Below the pieces are notes generated by a model. It had not been told where the DNA came from and did no database searches. It saw only the letters and a program-made list of their open reading frames with translations. 64,000 nucleotides of DNA from Gordius sp. MW1. Its lineage: Eukaryota > Nematomorpha > Gordioida > Gordea > Gordiidae. The stretch's first letter is position 1; every line of letters begins with the position of its first letter. This document shows positions 38,370 to 51,300 of this stretch, piece after piece. Made by a program: the position numbers and the translations under genes. The stretch spans positions 10,230,168-10,294,167 of the forward strand of contig OZ038531.1 in the NCBI GenBank assembly GCA_964036665.1, read 5' to 3'.

Positions 38370-39400
38370 TCTAATTCTGGCACGAATTATACGTCAGAGC
38401 AAAAGATATGTACAAGGGAAATAGAACGTACATTAGAACAACGGTGAGGATTACAAAGGGCTTTGCCATTAACACTGGAGTCCATCAAGGTTCAGCTCTT
38501 AGTCCCTTCCTATTCATAATGATAATGGATATTATTACCAAGGATTAGGGCGAGGAAGCTCCTTGGGCAATGATCTTTGCAGACGATATAATCCTTTGTG
38601 CCAAAAGTGAACAAGAATTGGCTAATACTGTAAATAGATGGGTAAATGCAATAGAAGAAAGTGGTCTCAGGGTACGAAAGAAAACAGAATACATGAAGAC
38701 AAAGTTTAAATCGGATGAAACCAGCTAAGTGCATCCCTTACTTTAGGCGATTGGCAACTTATAAGCGTGGATTCCGTCAAATATTTAGGATCAACACTTC
38801 AAAAATGGCGGAATGGATAAAGAAATCCAAGTAAGAATAAATTACGGATGGCTTAAGTGGAGGGACTTAACGGGCGTTCTGTGGGACAAAAACATTTCGA
38901 GAAGACTAAAAGGCGCACTATAAATCCATCATACAGCCAACATTCCTGTATAGCTCGGAATCATAAGCTATACGTAAAAGAGAAGAGCAGCGTCTTGCGA
39001 CCATGGAGATGAAAATGCTAAGATGGGTGCTAGGAGGAAGCAAAAAGGTACATACGTAAAATGAAGAAATAAGAAGAATTCTGGGTACTTCATCTATTAC
39101 GACAAAGCTTCTAACAAATAGACTTAGATGGTATTGCCATGTCAAAAGAAGGGACGATAGCTACGTCGGAAAGAAAATCGAGATGATATATTTCGCAGGA
39201 AAACGAAGGAGAGGAAGACCCAAGCTTACCTGAATTCCTAAAATACGGCACGATATAAAAGTCCACAAGATAAACCTATGTAAACATAGAAACAAATGGA
39301 AACGAATGTTGAAAGGACTGACCACCAGCTTAGGTGACAAACAGTCATAGAAAGAAGAAGAAGAAGAAGAAGAAGAAGAAGAAGAAGAAGAAGAAGGAAG
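38370..39400 (+). mobile_element. RTE-clade LINE copy 3, 5'-truncated, with GAA-repeat tail
   Basis: The sequence starts within RT: NTGVHQGSALSPFLF near 38470, AMIFADDIILCAKSEQELA near 38570-38625 (catalytic box), LRVRKKTEYM near 38670, then the C-terminal MEMKMLRWVLGG-type region near 39005-39035. It ends in an (AAG)n tract at 39352-39396. RTE elements commonly end in simple repeats rather than poly(A). In-frame stops are present. Confidence 0.9.
39352..39396 (+). repeat. (AAG)15 microsatellite, LINE tail
   Basis: A perfect trinucleotide tract of 45 bp, positioned at the 3' end of RTE copy 3. Confidence 0.95.
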
Positions 39401-39977
39401 ATGTTGCACCTGTAGAGAGTCTTTTCCAGTGACGTATTTGCTAATTATACAAAGTAGTGCTTAAATATCCGAGTTGCATTGCATAAATATTTAAGAGCAC
39501 CACGCTGGTATCAAAGGAAGTCTTTTAGAGGGGGAATAAAAACGGGGCTCCCACGAAAAGAGAGCCATCAATTCAGGGGAAGAGCTTTAGTTTATTAAAT
39601 TAAAAGGCAGCGAGAAGTAGGTCTATGTAGTGAACAGAATGTAATAGCGCTTCTTTAGTTGTGAAAAGATATTTACAATATATTTGGATTGTACGATAAT
39701 TGAAGGAAGAATAAATATGAGTATTAAAATTTGTAGAGATTGTGGAAAGTAGCAACAAAATAAGTATTGAAGATTTTACTATTAGAATACAAGCTGTAAT
39801 ATATTTTTAAAATATCTCAATTGAAAGAATACATTTAATGTCTAAGCTTATGTTTTTGCCTGCTAATTTTTAAAAGGTAATTTTAAAGCATTTAATTGTT
39901 ATAAAAAACAGCTGTTTATTATCCTTAGTAATTGCCAAAAATAAATTTAAGATCTATTTTATTAATATTAGCTTGTT

Positions 39978-42900
39978 ATGAATAATGAAGCTATTCCGCC
40001 TAATGTTGTCACCTCACAAATTGAAAATATTTTGCTAACTACATCATCCTCTAATGAGCAAAGTCAATCAGTTGACACTGAAATTCATCCAAGTGCCAGA
40101 TCAAACGTTACAACAGATGTACCTGAGCATCATATTGTCAACACACAACTATCTACAGGTTCACAGTCAAACCAAACGGAAAACATAAATGTGGAAGGTA
40201 GTAATGAACAAATAGTTACTAAACCACCTGATTATGGAAGTTTGCCTCCTGATTATCAAACTGCCACTGAACTACCCTCTTACGAAGAAGCAGAGCGTAT
40301 AAAAAGAGAAGGTGGAGAATTTTTACCAGCACCAGTTACACCTAATATAAATTCAACATTTAATATTACTGATCAATTTCCTTCATTATTGATCTTTTCT
40401 GATATCGATGGATTGACAAATTCCACTGGTCAACATAGGGCTGCTAGAGATATTTTTTTGAGGGATGCCATTTTGGGAGCTAGGCCAATTATCACAACAC
40501 CCACCAATACAATTGATATGGCTCACACCTTAAATGAAGAAAGAAGTTTACCATCATCACGCCACAATGTAATTTTCTAACTTATAGATTACTTCATCTT
40601 ACTTTAATATATCAGAAAGAAATTTTCGATTAAAACATTGCACAAAGCTTTGTACTTAATATAATTAGGATGTTATAAATAATTTTTCTAAATCCATTAT
40701 TAAAAATTAGTTAGTAAATTAATTGAGATTCCATCACCATTTGTATTAGTAGTTAATTATATTTACATATTTTAAAATTAATTATATTACTGCAGCCATT
40801 GTCTGTATTTTCAATTCCTATGAGTATCATTGAGCTATTTTATAAACCATGAAATCTATAACAGTATGCTAATAACTAAATTTCCCATGTGATGTTATTA
40901 TTTCAACTAAAAATTTATTATAGCTTAAAAGAGAAGCAAAACAGTCACATACCCTTTATTTATTGCTATATTGCCATGATTAGTTTATATTCAAATTATT
41001 TGATTATTCATATCTTTTAATTTTATTTTTAGAGATTTCCGCTATCTATGATATTCCAAGAGTGGCGTCACAACACAACTGATGTTATCGGCTCAGACAC
41101 TGCTTTTTTGACAAGCTTTTTAGGTAACTATAGCAAATGATTAACTTGAATATAAAAAATTTACTTGAGGTAAAACAACATCACTATTTTTGCAAGTTAT
41201 AATTTTGATTTTTGAAATGTTATTTCAATTTATTTTGTTAAGCAAGTTTAATAATATAATTAACAAGCTAAAGGGGGCTTAAAAGAATGTTAAATTGATT
41301 TTGGTTTTATTTTTTGCAAAAACTTTTAGTTGGGCTAAATTTTTGGTAAAACTTTGTCGGGGAAAAGGATCGCAAGTTTTTGCTGCAATGATATAATTCA
41401 AATTTATGGTTAGAAAATGTGATTATATTTAATGTAAACTATAATATTTTTTTAAAGAATTTGTTAATTAAATTTAATATTTTGTGATTTAAAAATTTTA
41501 AATTACTTTAATATGATAAGTTAATAGATATTTGCAAAAGTTAAAGGAATTATTAGAATATTATTTAAGAGAATTATGTTCATTAGTGGCACAAATGACT
41601 TTATGAAAATTGTCACTTTTATCAAAAATAGGTATCTCAAATAAGAAAACTATAATATGTCGACAATGCAACATTAATATTGTCTTAAAACACCTAAAAG
41701 AAACCAAAAAACCAAAGCTCAAATAGAAATTGTAGACCAAAACCTATGGTTAGTTTTGTGGTATGACTAATAACAAAGGTATACCATACATAACTAGTCT
41801 TTATTTCGACCAAACGACTCCTTCATCAATATTTATGCCAAGACTTTAGCCATGTTTCTATGATGTGTAATTTTATTGTTCCCAAAGTCTTGGGGTCCGC
41901 TGTTTCTTCCATCTTGATCGAATAATGGCCATATCCGGATCCATCTTCTTATTCTTCATTTTCTTCACTCGCCCATTTTATCTCACACGAGGTCGTCCTC
42001 TTTCTTTCCCTCCCCCGACACTTTCATCTCCAATATTTTTCGATTTATATCAACCGCGATAATATATGACCATATCATCTTAGCCGAATGAAGTCCAATA
42101 GGTTGAATACCCATTTTTGCCCTCAGACAGTCATTCGTCATATGGTCGAGCTTAGTATACCTCAAGCTCCAACGTATCATTCTCATCTCCATGGCTTGTA
42201 TTGACTTTTCTTCCGTAGAGAATAATGCCTATGATATACTAACGTACTACAGTGACGCAGTTTTACTAGATAGATTTTTAGCCATATTGGCATCTAATTG
42301 TCGCACAATACACCCGAGTTACTTGGTTATTAAAGCCATCTTTTTTTATCCCCGCGTTGTCATCCTTTTAATAAACTCTTTCTTGATAAATTTAGAATTT
42401 AATGCAAAAAAATAAAAACCGTTGAGAATTAAGATAACAACTCTACTTGTTAATTTCCTGTTTTTTTAAACCGGTCGATAAAAAAAATTTAGGGTGGGGG
42501 GGGGCGCTCGAGGCAAGGGTGCGAAGAATGGCGTCATAGTTTTATAAATATTTACATTCATGAGTAGATTATTTTAAAATTATAAAAGCAGGTAAATACA
42601 TAAACAGCGGCGTTCTATTCTGAAGCATTGATTTATATGCTGCTCCTACGATTTTATTATCACACGCAATTTAAATTTTTTCAAATAAATCCTTACTAAG
42701 CTATTGTCAAATACAAACCCCTTTACGCCTTTCTTTCTTCGTACCTGGTTGAGGCATCAGCTAAGTTATGAGTCCATTTAAATCGAATTGAAATAACTTT
42801 GACATTCTATCGCCGGGAAGTCTGACGAAGACTTCCCTCATCGGCACTAGAGATCAAGGAGCCATTTTTAGAAGGTCGGCCCGTCCGAGCCCGCCCGTTT

Positions 42901-43499
42901 TTTTACGCACTTTAGCCTCGTCCGTACCCCTTTCGAAAACATTTAGGCCCTCCCTACGTTTTTTTTTACTTTTTGTGAAGGAGGGCGCTAGGGCATTTTT
43001 ATTGATATGGGGACGAGCGGAAAATGTTTGTGTTGAACTATTGATATAGCGGTTTATTTTTTTTTATTCATTAAAAATATAGCTCTATGATGTTTTGCGG
43101 CGCATATATACAAGTTTGCAAAGATTATAATTTGTTTGATGCTTCGGTTTGTAGTTTCCTTCATATTCAATTGGATTGGGTTCTTGTTTGCCCTTTGCGT
43201 GTCTCAAACCATCGCTGGTAGGTGTGGAGCTTTGTCAGGATTCGGTCTTTCCATCATCAAGTGGACTTTTATCGTTAAAGTATTGTTTATAAATGCATGA
43301 ATTTTACGATTTATCTCTCCTTGTTATAGCATTCCCTCAATTATGCATCTGCCGAAATTTGGTTATGGTGGATTCTGATTATATTAGGTAAATTTGTTAT
43401 TATTTACTCGCATAATTTAATATTTATGTTTTAGGAGCATTGCTGTTTTGTAAGGGATGCATTCAATACCTTCAATCCCGTCCATATGCTATTCGTTAG
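39978..43499 (+). CDS. NDFIP: NDFIP-type Nedd4-family-interacting membrane protein (5 exons)
   Basis: Exons 39978-40568, 41033-41123, 43155-43279, 43330-43387 and 43435-43499 join into 310 codons (309 aa) with consistent phases and GT-AG borders. NDFIP proteins are Golgi/endosomal adaptors that recruit and activate NEDD4-type E3 ligases through PY motifs. Here the cytosolic N-terminal part (1-215) is Ser/Thr/Asn-rich. It carries two PPDY motifs (83-86 and 90-93) and LPSYEEAER (99-107), the family's hallmark order. Three membrane segments follow: about 222-243 (with FIFNWIGF), 252-269 (with GALSGFGLSIIKW) and 278-295 (with EIWLWW). Length lies between human NDFIP1 and NDFIP2. The segment at 111-210 has no family match that I see and could contain extra low-complexity sequence. 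The third exon's acceptor leaves one residue more than vertebrate NDFIP1 in membrane segment 1. The gene appears intact. Confidence 0.93.
41855..42430 (-). mobile_element. Antisense RTE-type LINE 3' fragment inside NDFIP intron 2
   Basis: Read on the minus strand this stretch encodes the C-terminal tail typical of RTE-clade elements: EMRMIRWSLRYTKLDHMTND (about 42192-42130), then LRAKMGIQPI, followed by the basic GEGKKEDDLV-like stretch near 41985. Endonuclease and reverse transcriptase are absent. It lies opposite to the host gene in the 2031-bp intron 41124-43154, which is far larger than the gene's other introns (464, 50 and 47 bp). The insertion explains part of that length. Confidence 0.75.
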
Positions 43500-43559
43500 C
43501 TTTTTTTATTATTGTTTTACATCAATTTTAACGTCCCATCACAATTTTAAATTACATAT

Positions 43560-43565
43560 AATAAA
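43560..43565 (+). promoter_or_regulatory. Polyadenylation signal of the NDFIP gene
   Basis: AATAAA occurs 60 bp after the TAG stop of the NDFIP gene. A second AATAAA lies near 43678. The first is the likelier signal, given the compact 3' end of PWP2 in the same window. Confidence 0.5.
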
Positions 43566-43749
43566 TAAACAAGTGTATTCGTATTTATACAAACTTTGTC
43601 CGCAATATAATTTTTATGTTCATTTAGTAAAAATATAATTGTTCTTATCGCTCTGAGTATTGTAATTTTTAATTAACTTAATAAAGCAAATGTTTAATTA
43701 AAAATTTGATTTGTACAAATAAATGTTTTCTTCTCTATCATGGTTAAAT

Positions 43750-45060
43750 CATTCAGTTAGGTTGTTTTGTTGAGGTTCATCCATCTTGAACGAACCATGT
43801 CCGGAATCTCTGTTTTTATTCACCATATCTTGTTGACACCCCTTTTCACTTAATATACGGTCTCGTCCTATTTCCCTTTTCCCCGGCACCTTAGTGATGA
43901 TGAAATAGCGTTTGATAGGCACTAAAGCTATAGCACATAGTCACTTGGAGGCGCTAGAGGTGTAGCACATAGTCACATAAGGCGCTAGAGCTATAGCGTG
44001 GCGCTAACATTGTTATAGAATTTATAGGTTAAATTGCATTATTATGGCGTCCAATTAATAATGCAATTTAACCTATAAATTTTATAACAATGTTAGCGCC
44101 ACGCTAAAGCTTTAGCGCCTTATGCGACTATGTGCTATAGCTCTAGCGCCTCCAAGTGACTATGCTATGTAGATGGGAGGCGCTACACGCGCTGGTGCTA
44201 AGCATCTCACCATCACTACGGCACCTTAGACAATCTTTTCGATATGTCATTTCAATACCATCTTAGCCTATTATCGTTTATCACGCCCACCATATATTAA
44301 ATATCCATGTTTGTCCTGATGTAATGATTTTTCATATGATCAAGCTTTTTGTACCCTCCACCAGTCGTAATCTCCGTGTTTTTATGTTACTACCTTTATA
44401 TAGTGTTAGATACCTACAAATTTCTTCCTCTTATCCCGACAGATTTGTACATTAGCCTGTCGCCCCCTTTATCATCCAGATCAGATTGCTAAGCATTGCG
44501 ATTGCAACGGCCTTCTTTGCAGGTCTCATTACCGTCTGTTTTCTTTCTTTCAATAAAATCCCTAACCGATTGAGCACCATAGTTCTCTACGAAGCTTTGC
44601 CACCTTTGGTCCCTCTTAAACTTGTATCACCGCTTTATAATCTTACGTCCCATCTACTTCAAGGTAGGCTGTAATGTGGATGCTTTTTGGCAATGCAATA
44701 ACGCATGTCGACATTATTTTTATTTCTATCTATCAATAACTAATTGACGATGTTGCCTGCCGATTTATTTTCTCGGTACTACCTTGCAATACTTGATCCT
44801 TGATATACTATTTTTCTTATGAGCAAAAAGTCAATATACAAATATGATTCCCAAATCTATAAATCACAAATGGATCTCCCTGCTTTTTAAATACTAAGTT
44901 GCCAGATGTATGCTCCAACCGCTTAAATGTTTTTTAGGCTTGTTCTATAAATCAAGCCTTCTATTTTTTCGTTTCCCACATGGACATTGAAATTATCTCC
45001 TATAATGAGCATTTCCTTGCCTTGCATTATATCTCAGAAATTGAAATCCTTACGAGAGGT
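43750..45060 (-). mobile_element. RTE-clade LINE relic, antisense, internally deleted and hit by a MITE
   Basis: On the minus strand, from high to low coordinate, there is a GDNFNVHVG-like endonuclease piece near 45000, a linker with RPAKKAVAIAML near 44530-44495, then the C-terminal tail (TTGGGYKKLDHMKN near 44370-44330). The reverse transcriptase core is not seen. The tail continues on the far side of a palindromic MITE (43892-44218), as GKREIGRDR near 43875. Confidence 0.75.
43892..44218. mobile_element. Palindromic hAT-type MITE with 8-bp target duplication
   Basis: The direct repeats CGGCACCT at 43884-43891 and 44219-44226 flank a 327-bp element with inverted ends TAGTGATGATGA / TCACCATCACTA. 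Internally, arms of about 100 bp (43960-44050 and 44060-44145) are almost perfect inverted copies around a small centre near 44050. The 8-bp duplication fits the hAT superfamily. It sits in an RTE tail whose reading resumes after the element. Confidence 0.9.
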
Positions 45061-45709
45061 AAATTATTTCAACAAGTAAAAATTAAATATTTTTGAAGTC
45101 AATAAGTTATTTTAGAAATATATTTATGCAAAAGCAATTTAGAAAAATTAATTAAACTCAATTTTAGGAACATTTCATCCCAGTTCGAAGCTAGAATAAT
45201 GTTAAAAAATGTTTAATGTAATGCTTCCTTTGATTTAAAAAACGTTTCCAAGCGTGTACGATGCGTGTACGCTGTCTTTGCAGAAATACGTTATGTGCTA
45301 TCGTGAATAAAAAGCTTTAATTTTTGGTTTCTGTCATGATATGTATCTCAGAAATCGAGAGAAAGGGTAAAATAGTTTTAAAATATTTCGAAGTCGAAAC
45401 ACGATTTTTTAAATATTTTAAAAAACAATTTAAAAAATTAATTAAGTCGAGAAATCTGAGACATTTTATCTTCGTTAGAATCTCGAATAAATTTTTTAGA
45501 ACAATGAGTCTCATTGAGATAAACTTATAGTGGAGTGCTTTATTTGATTTGATATCGTTTTTCAAGCACGTGTGCTGTTTTTGTAGAAATGCTGTATGCA
45601 ATCGTGATAGGTTATAAATTTTTATCTCTGAGAATAAATTGAATGCAATTTTTTACACCTAATTTTCAGTATAATATTATTAATTTTTTTAAATAACTTT
45701 CTTCCGTAA

Positions 45710-46640
45710 TTTTTTAGGCTCAGGCCCGGCCCATAATCGCACTAATATATTTATTTCGGCTCGCACCCAGCCCTAAGATAAAACCCAAAAATTGTGTCGC
45801 ATCAATCCCGCACTAGTAAAAATAAGTCAACGTATAAAAATTATTTATTTGCACTAAAAACATTTTGTAGTGTTCATAAAGTTCCTCAGCTAGAACATTA
45901 AAATCGGTTATTATCAAAAATTATAATTTTACATTGTCGTTTAAAAATAAAAAGTTATTTGATTTATCAGGCAATTATCTAGTCTTACCCTATTTTATAA
46001 GACGACTTGCCTTACTGAAGGTGCGTTCACTCGTGTGGCTATAATTGACAAAAATTTAATAACTTATTAAATCGGTTCGCACGGGATGATGTTCTTTCCA
46101 CCATAAAATCACCTCTAGCTTAACATCCTCAAGTTTTAAATTAAATCCGAGATAGGTGTGAAATTCGTTAGAGTCTTAAATCTTTTCTGTGACTTTATAT
46201 CAAATTGAAATATCCATCTCTGCTGCAGCAGGTTCCTCGCCGATATCTTTGAGTTGCACACTTACCCTGGATTGCTTATAGGTGAATGACTAATGCAAGA
46301 GGAGCCAGGATCATCTTGCATGGAATTATTTAGGAAATCTTTAACCGTAGTTTTCACACAGCTTCTTCGAACAGCATCTAAAATTTGCGATTAGAACAAA
46401 ATAGTTCATACTTAATTATATTTATCTTTGCATTATTCCCGTTATTATGTTTGAATTCCAGATTTTTGTTGAAACAAATATTTTACTTTCAAGCTATTAA
46501 GTTATTTTGTTCCTATATTTATAATTTCAGTGTAAAACCAAGTAAATCAAAATTATTTAAATATTTATGCCCAAGCCCGGCCTGCATTTTATATTGCTCT
46601 TTTTTAGGCCCGGCTCATGTAGGCCTTCATTGCATAGCAA
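45710..46640 (-). mobile_element. hAT transposon relic, copy 2, with transposase C-terminal remnant
   Basis: On the minus strand HTSERTFSKASRL is encoded near 46035-46000. This is the hAT dimerisation-domain motif (T-S-E-R-x-F). It is preceded by WWKEHHP-like sequence near 46110-46090. The whole stretch matches the 31344-32478 element in reverse orientation, including the ends with ggcccgg and the shared internal order. It lacks a clear target duplication. Confidence 0.8.
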
Positions 46641-46769
46641 TTAAATTGACAAATATTCTATTTATTATTTAGTAAGTTCTTACCTGCAATAATATCTCTG
46701 CATTTTTTACCATGCCACTCAATGTTGAACTTGAAACTTTCGGTCTCTTTTATCTTCTCTTTACCATGT

Positions 46770-47215
46770 ATGAATTAGGTTCCACCCATAGGGTTTGTTT
46801 TGATAAATTTTTTCCATCTTGATCGGGTAGCGCCATGTCATGATTTATCTTTTTAATCCCAGAACTTTATCTACTAGCCCTTTCCCAGTGACATGAGGTC
46901 GTTCATGAATAATTTCTGATATACATCATTCGTCTCCCTTCTTAATATATTACTATATTATCCTAACCGATTTTCGTTGATCAAGCAGTAGAATACCCAA
47001 TCTTCCCTAATACAATCATTCGCCATATGGTTTAGCGAAGTGTACCCCAAGCCAAGCTCAACCGTATCATTCTATTTGTGGCTTTTTATAACATTTCTTC
47101 CGTGGCGTTAAATGGTTTTACTTCCAAGTCTAACATCGGTCTAACGATGGATTTGTAAGGTTTGCTCTTCGCATCATATCTAAGATTGTACGTATCTATT
47201 AGAGCAAACTCTAGA
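46770..47215 (-). mobile_element. RTE-clade LINE 3' fragment, antisense
   Basis: Minus-strand sequence resembles the RTE C-terminal tail (HMANDCIREDWVFYC-like near 47035-46990, then LINENRLG and a long basic stretch). It aligns in kind with the tails at 41855-42430 and 44260-44400. It is short, with no endonuclease or RT. Confidence 0.65.
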
Positions 47216-48351
47216 GGACTTTTTTTTATTCATTTATCCATTTCCTTCTATTTTTCTTTATCTTAAAAAATAATTAGATTAAAAATAAATATCAATATAT
47301 ATTTAATGCCACAGAAATAAAAATTGGAATCCATTTTTGGTCAATTTTAATGTAAAAAGTGTCGCATTCCTCCCTTTCTTCCCCCTGTACTTATCTATAT
47401 ATTAATATCATTTCACCATTTATTGCACCGCAATTAATAAATTATATTATAATCCCACTCCCTGCTGCGACCATATATTATATTGGCGCCGATTATATAT
47501 ATATTAAATCCTCCTCCCACATCCATGTTAACGCCGCGCTAAGCACCCATTCATAAATAAGAATCAACTCCTTACACCCATGTAAATAATTACCCTCAAT
47601 AAACCTTATGCATTGTTCATACTCAGATAGAGCAAGCTACTTAAGGACAAACTCTGAAAGTAACCCCCCTCCATAAAAAAAATAACATAGAGAGATATAA
47701 ACCCACACAGATCCTTATTCTCTACAGATAAATGAAACTCCCCATTCTTTATATATTGTTAGATAAGAATATATTTCGATATTGCTACAACTCTAAATAA
47801 TCCAAATAAAATTCTATACTCTACTTCCATCCTCAATACATGAAAACAAATAAATTCCACTTAGTACTTTTCACCTCAATATATGAAAAATAAGAAAATA
47901 TATTTTTAAGCAGGATTTTAAATAATTCGGATTTAACTTTCAAAAACTGTTGATGGACCCTTCTGTCTTTTAAATTATCAAAGGAGAGTGCAATTAAACT
48001 TTTAATACTAGTTTGTAGTTTTTTTTACCCTATCTTTATTTAATAAATGCCTATTACAATATCATGCTATAAAATATTAGTAGTTGCAATCATCTACATT
48101 GTTTTAATTAAAAATATAATTTATAAATTATGCAGAAGTGTTTTTAAATCTTGAATTTAATATACAGAATAAACCATATACAATAAATGTTATAATAAAA
48201 GACTTGAAAACTATTGCAGGTTAATTTATAGCACCTATAATTGTTTTTATTTTAACTCAGCCATAATTTAACATAATTACATATAGCTTTCGCATTTGGG
48301 TGTATAACATTCGACTTAAAGTATCAAGTTAGCCAAATATTAGTCAGCAAC
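47216..48351. promoter_or_regulatory. Region upstream of PWP2
   Basis: AT-rich, with no recognised repeat. A tttattttaactcag acceptor-like site at about 48245-48259 precedes the PWP2 start by 92 bp. It could be a 5' UTR intron or trans-splice acceptor, which the sequence alone cannot decide. Confidence 0.3.
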
Positions 48352-51300
48352 ATGGGACACAATTTTCAAGTAATGTGCATAATAAATACTTATAATTGTT
48401 TAGTTCAAAAATCTTTTGGGAACTGTCTATCGCAAGGGAAATTTGACTTTTGATGCAGATGACAATTTATACAGCCCCGTTGGGAATCGAGTTACAAATT
48501 TTATGCTTAAAAGGTGAATAAAAATAGTTAACTAAAATGATGAATATTTAGAAGTCAGAATGAAACCATACAATTTGAAAGTTCTTGCAACATAACTCAC
48601 ATTGCAATCACACAGAATAAGTCAATAATGATTGTCATTGATGAAAGTATTAGGCACATACTTTTTTAAATATTAAACATTAGATGGAGAAGCATATATC
48701 TATAGCTTGTATGGTGGTGCCATAATTCAAAAATATAGTTTTTTGCACTCAATTAATTATTTAAAGATAAGTCCTGATGGGAAGTAAAGTAAATTTTATA
48801 TTTTTTATTTTTAGATACATGGCAATTGCTAAAAATAACATTGTTCAATTTTATTGTTTACCAAATTGTACTGAAAAACAATTCAATTCATTGTCATTAT
48901 TATATACTTATACTAAACCTCAAGATGATATACTTTGTTTAGATTGGTCTGATAGACAAAAGTAATACTTTCTCATTCTAAATCATATTTTTAGCTTTGT
49001 AATAGCTGGTTCAATCAATTCCGTAGTCCATTTTTGCTCCATGATATATTATAAAAATTTTGGTGGCACTCTTTCCTTAACATCAAATTCAACTGCAATT
49101 ATTGGAGTTTATTTTCTCAAAAACTCTTTAGATGTATGGTTTGTTTTTAACTCATCATTATTTTTTTATATTTATTTGGGAGAATAATTTTACATAAAGT
49201 TTGTGTAGAATCCATAGAACTTTTAGACAAATAAAATATTTTAATATAACTTCATATTTTAGGCTATATCTATCAGTTCTAACGGTGTTGTTAACATTTG
49301 GAAATGTAACACATTTCTGGATGATTTAATTTATGATGAGCAAAAGAACTTAGATTTACAAAATAATAATCTTAATGATGATATAATTGACATTGATGAG
49401 TTACACCAAGATAGTATGGGTATTTTCAGCTATATTATATTTAATTTTTAGAAGAATTACATGGCAATATTAGTCTACTTAATTACAAGAAAACCAAGAG
49501 GTATTTTCAAAGCAGATATGTCAATTTTTAAGACTCTTTCTATGCTTTTTTAATAACTACTAATTTATATTTTGAAGGTTTTCATATGAGAAATCCAATG
49601 CTATGAATAGCAAAGTATTTGCAATAACTTGTAGCTTTTTCAACAAGGAACATTCTATCCTGGTGGTTGGCACTAACTTTGGGTCAATTTTTATTCACGA
49701 AATGCCAAACTTTAATTTTATCCAATCTCTAAGGTATTTGGTGAAAACCTAATTTTTTCACAGACTTATTGTAAATATTTGCCTCTCTAACATAAGCATG
49801 TCCGAATATCCCATATCCTCAATCACAATAAATCCCACAGCTGAATGGATTGGAGTAGCTAGTTCTATGCTAGGCCAATTATTGGTATGGGAATGGAAAA
49901 GTGAAGCTTTCATACTCAAGCAGCAGGGTCATTTCAACAATGTAACTAAATTAGCATACGCCCCAGATGGAGAGAGTATAGCTTCTGGGGGTATTGATGG
50001 CAAAGTAGGATATTTGATTTGTTTTTTTAAAATGAAAATTTAATTAACATTATAATTATACGAAATATGATTTAAAACTTATGCATTCATCTAATACTTG
50101 TTCATTGCTATTGAAAGGTTAAATTGTGGAACATTAATAATGGCATTTGCATGGTCACATTCAAAGAGCACTCGGGACCAGTGACAGATATAAAGTACAC
50201 GAGTACAGGGACCGCCGTTGTTTCTAGTTCTGAAGATGGAACAATCAGGGCATTCGATTTGATCAGGTAAACACCATTGAAATTTTAACCAATTTGTGAG
50301 GATTTGAATTTTAAATGCTAGATTTATAGAAGGATTATTTAAATTATTTTATCAAGATATCGCAATTTTCGAACTTTTACCACGCCCGAAGCCACTCAGT
50401 TTTCGTGTTTGGGTTTGGATAAAATTGGGGAATTTGTTTGCGCCGGTACCTCGGTGTCATTCGAAATTATGGTTTGGTCCATGAAGACGGGAAAATTGCT
50501 CGAAGTAAGTTTTTACAAGGCTGAACGCGCTCTACGCACTCTCTCTTAGATTTTAAACGGTCACTCAGGTCCCATCAGTTCACTCCACTTCGATGCCTAT
50601 CAAAATAATATCATCAGTGTGTCCTGGGACAAAACCTTAAAAGTATGGGAATTTTTGGGCAACAAAACTATCAAGGAATCTATCCCTCTCGGAACTGAGG
50701 GTAAGCATGTATTAATGCATGACTCTTTATTCTCCTCACTTGCTTTAAATCATTAATAATCTATCAAGTGCGTGGAGAGCTCTATTTTTTTTAATGAAAT
50801 GCACAAGATTTACTTGATTTTTTGCAAATCTATGTTTAAACAACTCCAAATTATTATTTTATATGCGCCAAAAACGTGGGATCAAAATGAGGATATTTTT
50901 TGTATACATTGCTTAGGGTTGGCGTCGGTATTGCACCCTGGGGGAGGAGTGATAGCGGTGTCTACTTTAAATGGCTACATCAATTTGTGGGACGTGAAGG
51001 ATTACCAATTCATTGCTTCCATTGATGGCAGCTACGATTTGGAGCACGGGAGAGGGGAAAGGGATGAAATCACCGCTAAAAAATCTGCCTCGTCAAAGTA
51101 TAAATATTCGATACTTTTAAATTAGACTTAACAAAGTTTAAAAAAATAACGTGTGGTCAATTGATTCCATACTAGTGGGATCTAGAAATGGTGTATGTAC
51201 AGGGTAAATGTAGTCCGTAATTTAGAGTTAAGTTAGTTTCCAAGCGTTATATACTTGGTTGGAAATCAGTATTTATAGTTATAAAATTATTCGCTACTCG

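Noticed and set aside
39978-40580. A single-exon 200-aa gene ending at 40580.
   Set aside because: The last three codons (V-I-F) come from reading through a GT donor at 40569. Downstream exons supply the membrane segments expected for NDFIP.
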